The notes under the pieces are model-generated. The model was not told the origin of the DNA and did no database searches. It saw only the letters and a program-made list of their open reading frames with translations. A DNA stretch of 44,153 nt. Origin: an uncultured Bacteroidota bacterium (lineage in GTDB: Bacteria; Bacteroidota; Bacteroidia; Flavobacteriales; Flavobacteriaceae). Location of the stretch: contig CAJXTX010000008.1 in the NCBI GenBank assembly GCA_913060705.1, forward strand, positions 1-44,153, written 5' to 3'. The position numbers and the translations under genes were made by a program. Shown in pieces: positions 42,555 to 44,153 of this stretch (the first letter of the stretch is position 1; each line of letters starts with the position of its first letter).

Positions 42555-44030
42555 ATGAGCAAGAATTTAACGTCTAGAGCTGAGGATTATTCAAAATGGT
42601 ACAATGAACTCGTGGTTAAGGCTGATCTGGCCGAGAACTCAGGAGTACGTGGTTGCATGGTTATAAAGCCCTATGGGTACGCGATTTGGGAAAAAATGCA
42701 ACAAGCGCTTGACGGTATGTTCAAGGATACAGGGCATCAGAATGTGTATTTTCCGCTTTTCATCCCTAAATCTTACTTTTCAAAAGAGGCCTCACACGTT
42801 TCTGGATTTGCCAAAGAATGCGCGGTAGTAACGCATTACCGTTTGAAGAATGCAGAAGACGGATCGGGAATTGTTGTGGATGAGAATGCCAAGCTCGAAG
42901 AAGAATTGATCGTTCGCCCCACTTCAGAAACGATTATTTGGGACACCTATAGAAAGTGGGTACAATCATACAGAGACCTCCCGCTTTTATACAATCAATG
43001 GGCCAATGTGGTTCGATGGGAGATGAGAACCCGCCTGTTTCTGCGCACTGCTGAGTTTTTATGGCAAGAAGGCCATACGGCCCACGCTACCAAAGAAGAG
43101 GCGATTAAAGAAGCAGAGCAAATGATGCATGTCTATGCGGATTTTGCACAACGTTATATGGCAGTTCCGGTGATTAAAGGAACTAAAAGTGAAGCTGAAC
43201 GTTTCGCTGGGGCAGAAGAAACCTATTGTATCGAAGCACTCATGCAAGACGGTAAGGCGCTTCAGGCAGGAACTTCGCATTTTTTAGGACAGAATTTCGC
43301 CAAGGCCTTTGATGTGAAATTCGCCAATAGAGAAGGACAGCAGGAGTATGTTTGGGCTACCTCTTGGGGAGTTTCCACACGTCTAATGGGCGCCTTGATC
43401 ATGACGCATAGCGATGACAACGGATTAGTCCTTCCGCCTGCTTTAGCACCGATTCAATTGGTGATTGTTCCGATTTATAAAGGAGAGGAGCAATTGGCCA
43501 AACTTGATGCACACGTGGCACCTTTGATCGCTGCTTTCAAGAAACGCGGTGTATCGGTCAAGTACGACAATCGCGATACGCATAAGCCTGGCTTTAAGTT
43601 TAATGAATACGAACTCAAAGGAGTACCCTTGAGGATAGCGATAGGAGAACGGGACCTCGAAAATGGGACTTACGAGTTGGCACGACGAGATACCTTAACC
43701 AAAGAATCTGTAGCGGCCGATGCCATTTATGACAGGGTTGACGCTCTATTAGAAGAGATGCAGCAATCGCTCTTCGATCGCGCGCTAGAATACCAAGAGG
43801 CGCAAACGGTCTCGATTGACGATTACGCTTCTTTTAAGGCGCACATGAATGACAAAGGAGGCTTTGTGTTGGCCCATTGGGACGGTACTGCTGAGACCGA
43901 AGAGCGCATTCAAGAAGAGACGAAAGCGACTATTCGTTGTATCCCTCTTGATGCCCCAGAAGAAGAAGGGGTCTGCATTTATTCAGGGAAACCTTCTAAG
44001 CACAGAGTTTTATTTGCAAAGGCGTATTAA
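42555..44030 (+). CDS. proS: Prolyl-tRNA synthetase (archaeal/eukaryotic-like type)
   Basis: ProRS charges tRNA-Pro. The 491-residue product is a class II synthetase with motif 1 around [17 protein letters not shown], motif 2 in [31 protein letters not shown] and motif 3 in [23 protein letters not shown]-terminal anticodon-binding domain ([11 protein letters not shown] onward) and a final zinc-domain-like segment follow. It lacks the YbaK-like editing insertion of the bacterial type, and its size and motifs match the archaeal-like ProRS used by many Bacteroidota. It is divergent from the lipoprotein gene and followed by a tRNA gene with its own promoter. Confidence 0.96.
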   Translation: MSKNLTSRAEDYSKWYNELVVKADLAENSGVRGCMVIKPYGYAIWEKMQQALDGMFKDTGHQNVYFPLFIPKSYFSKEASHVSGFAKECAVVTHYRLKNAEDGSGIVVDENAKLEEELIVRPTSETIIWDTYRKWVQSYRDLPLLYNQWANVVRWEMRTRLFLRTAEFLWQEGHTAHATKEEAIKEAEQMMHVYADFAQRYMAVPVIKGTKSEAERFAGAEETYCIEALMQDGKALQAGTSHFLGQNFAKAFDVKFANREGQQEYVWATSWGVSTRLMGALIMTHSDDNGLVLPPALAPIQLVIVPIYKGEEQLAKLDAHVAPLIAAFKKRGVSVKYDNRDTHKPGFKFNEYELKGVPLRIAIGERDLENGTYELARRDTLTKESVAADAIYDRVDALLEEMQQSLFDRALEYQEAQTVSIDDYASFKAHMNDKGGFVLAHWDGTAETEERIQEETKATIRCIPLDAPEEEGVCIYSGKPSKHRVLFAKAY

Positions 44031-44046
44031 ATAATAAGTTTGCACG

Positions 44047-44077
44047 TTTGCGAGACTTAAAAATAGTTGTATTTTTG
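44047..44077 (+). promoter_or_regulatory. Promoter of the tRNA-Glu gene
   Basis: TTTG (44047-44050) and the exact -7 box TATTTTTG (44070-44077) are spaced by 19 bases, a full Bacteroidota consensus promoter. The tRNA begins 24 bases further on. Confidence 0.75.
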
Positions 44078-44101
44078 CATCCGCAATTTATTGTGCTTTT
44101 T

Positions 44102-44153
44102 GGCCCGTTCGTCTAGGGGTTAGGACGCCAGGTTTTCATCCTGGTAACAGGGG
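44102..44153 (+). tRNA. tRNA-Glu (anticodon TTC), cut by the window end
   Basis: The 5' acceptor half GGCCCGT (44102-44108), a D arm GTC-TAGGGGTTAG-GAC and an anticodon arm CCAGG-TTTTCAT-CCTGG (44128-44144) are visible. The anticodon TTC at 44135-44137 reads glutamate codons. The sequence ends at the start of the T arm, so the 3' half lies outside the window. Confidence 0.93.

Overview
The window is a gene-dense stretch of a bacterial chromosome from a Bacteroidota organism, most likely a marine Flavobacteriia/Flavobacteriales member. The reasons are: a fused SecDF; ribosomal genes with almost no Shine-Dalgarno sequences; many copies of the Bacteroidota -7 promoter box TAnnTTTG just upstream of genes; a tmRNA tag reading GENNYALAA; and a proteorhodopsin gene paired with a blh retinal-synthase gene. 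Genus or species cannot be told from the sequence alone. I saw no insertion sequence, prophage, CRISPR array or plasmid gene; nearly everything is core genome plus one small phototrophy locus.

Layout. 15-4844 (+): end of the spc/alpha ribosomal operon (secY, infA, rpmJ, rpsM, rpsK, rpsD, rpoA, rplQ), closed by a strong terminator. 4934-8748 (+): carA, eno and gltA. 8770-11002: an unknown small protein divergent from argS. 11056-12788: proteorhodopsin (-) and blh (+), divergent, each with its own -7 box; carotenoid synthesis genes are not in the window. 12839-15051 (+): ffh and folD. 15048-18677 (-): VOC protein, alpha/beta hydrolase, lipoprotein, queE and a NamZ-type (DUF1343) muramidase. 18678-19868 (+): an FtsX/LolC-type permease that abuts ssrA. 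19869-22318 (-): ssrA (tmRNA), a secreted PHP-domain protein and kdsA. 22416-24215 (+): typA. 24202-25661 (-): a ROK sugar kinase and ftsE. 25741-28693 (+): an MFS transporter overlapping a lipoprotein amidohydrolase. 28792-36559 (+): asnB, gyrB, mdh and secDF. 36571-39950 (-): a folE-cysS-yidD-lgt operon. 40000-42489 (-): an OmpP1/FadL-like outer-membrane protein and an unusual low-complexity lipoprotein. 42555-44153 (+): proS and the start of a tRNA-Glu gene.

How it works together. Protein production and export dominate: ribosomal proteins, RNA polymerase alpha, SecY, SecDF, Ffh, YidD, Lgt, three aminoacyl-tRNA synthetases, tRNA-Glu and tmRNA rescue. Central metabolism is represented by enolase, citrate synthase, malate dehydrogenase, CarA and AsnB. 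The accessory part is the light-driven proton pump and the enzyme that cleaves beta-carotene to its retinal chromophore. Reading the -7 boxes also corrects three gene starts (kdsA, folE, and a TTG start for the MFS gene) and suggests that several genes, including queE, are transcribed as leaderless mRNAs. The most interesting leads are the antenna-type glycine in the proteorhodopsin, the leaderless promoter class, the dyad in front of asnB, the 14-base element shared by argS and proS, and two divergent genes whose start codons directly abut.
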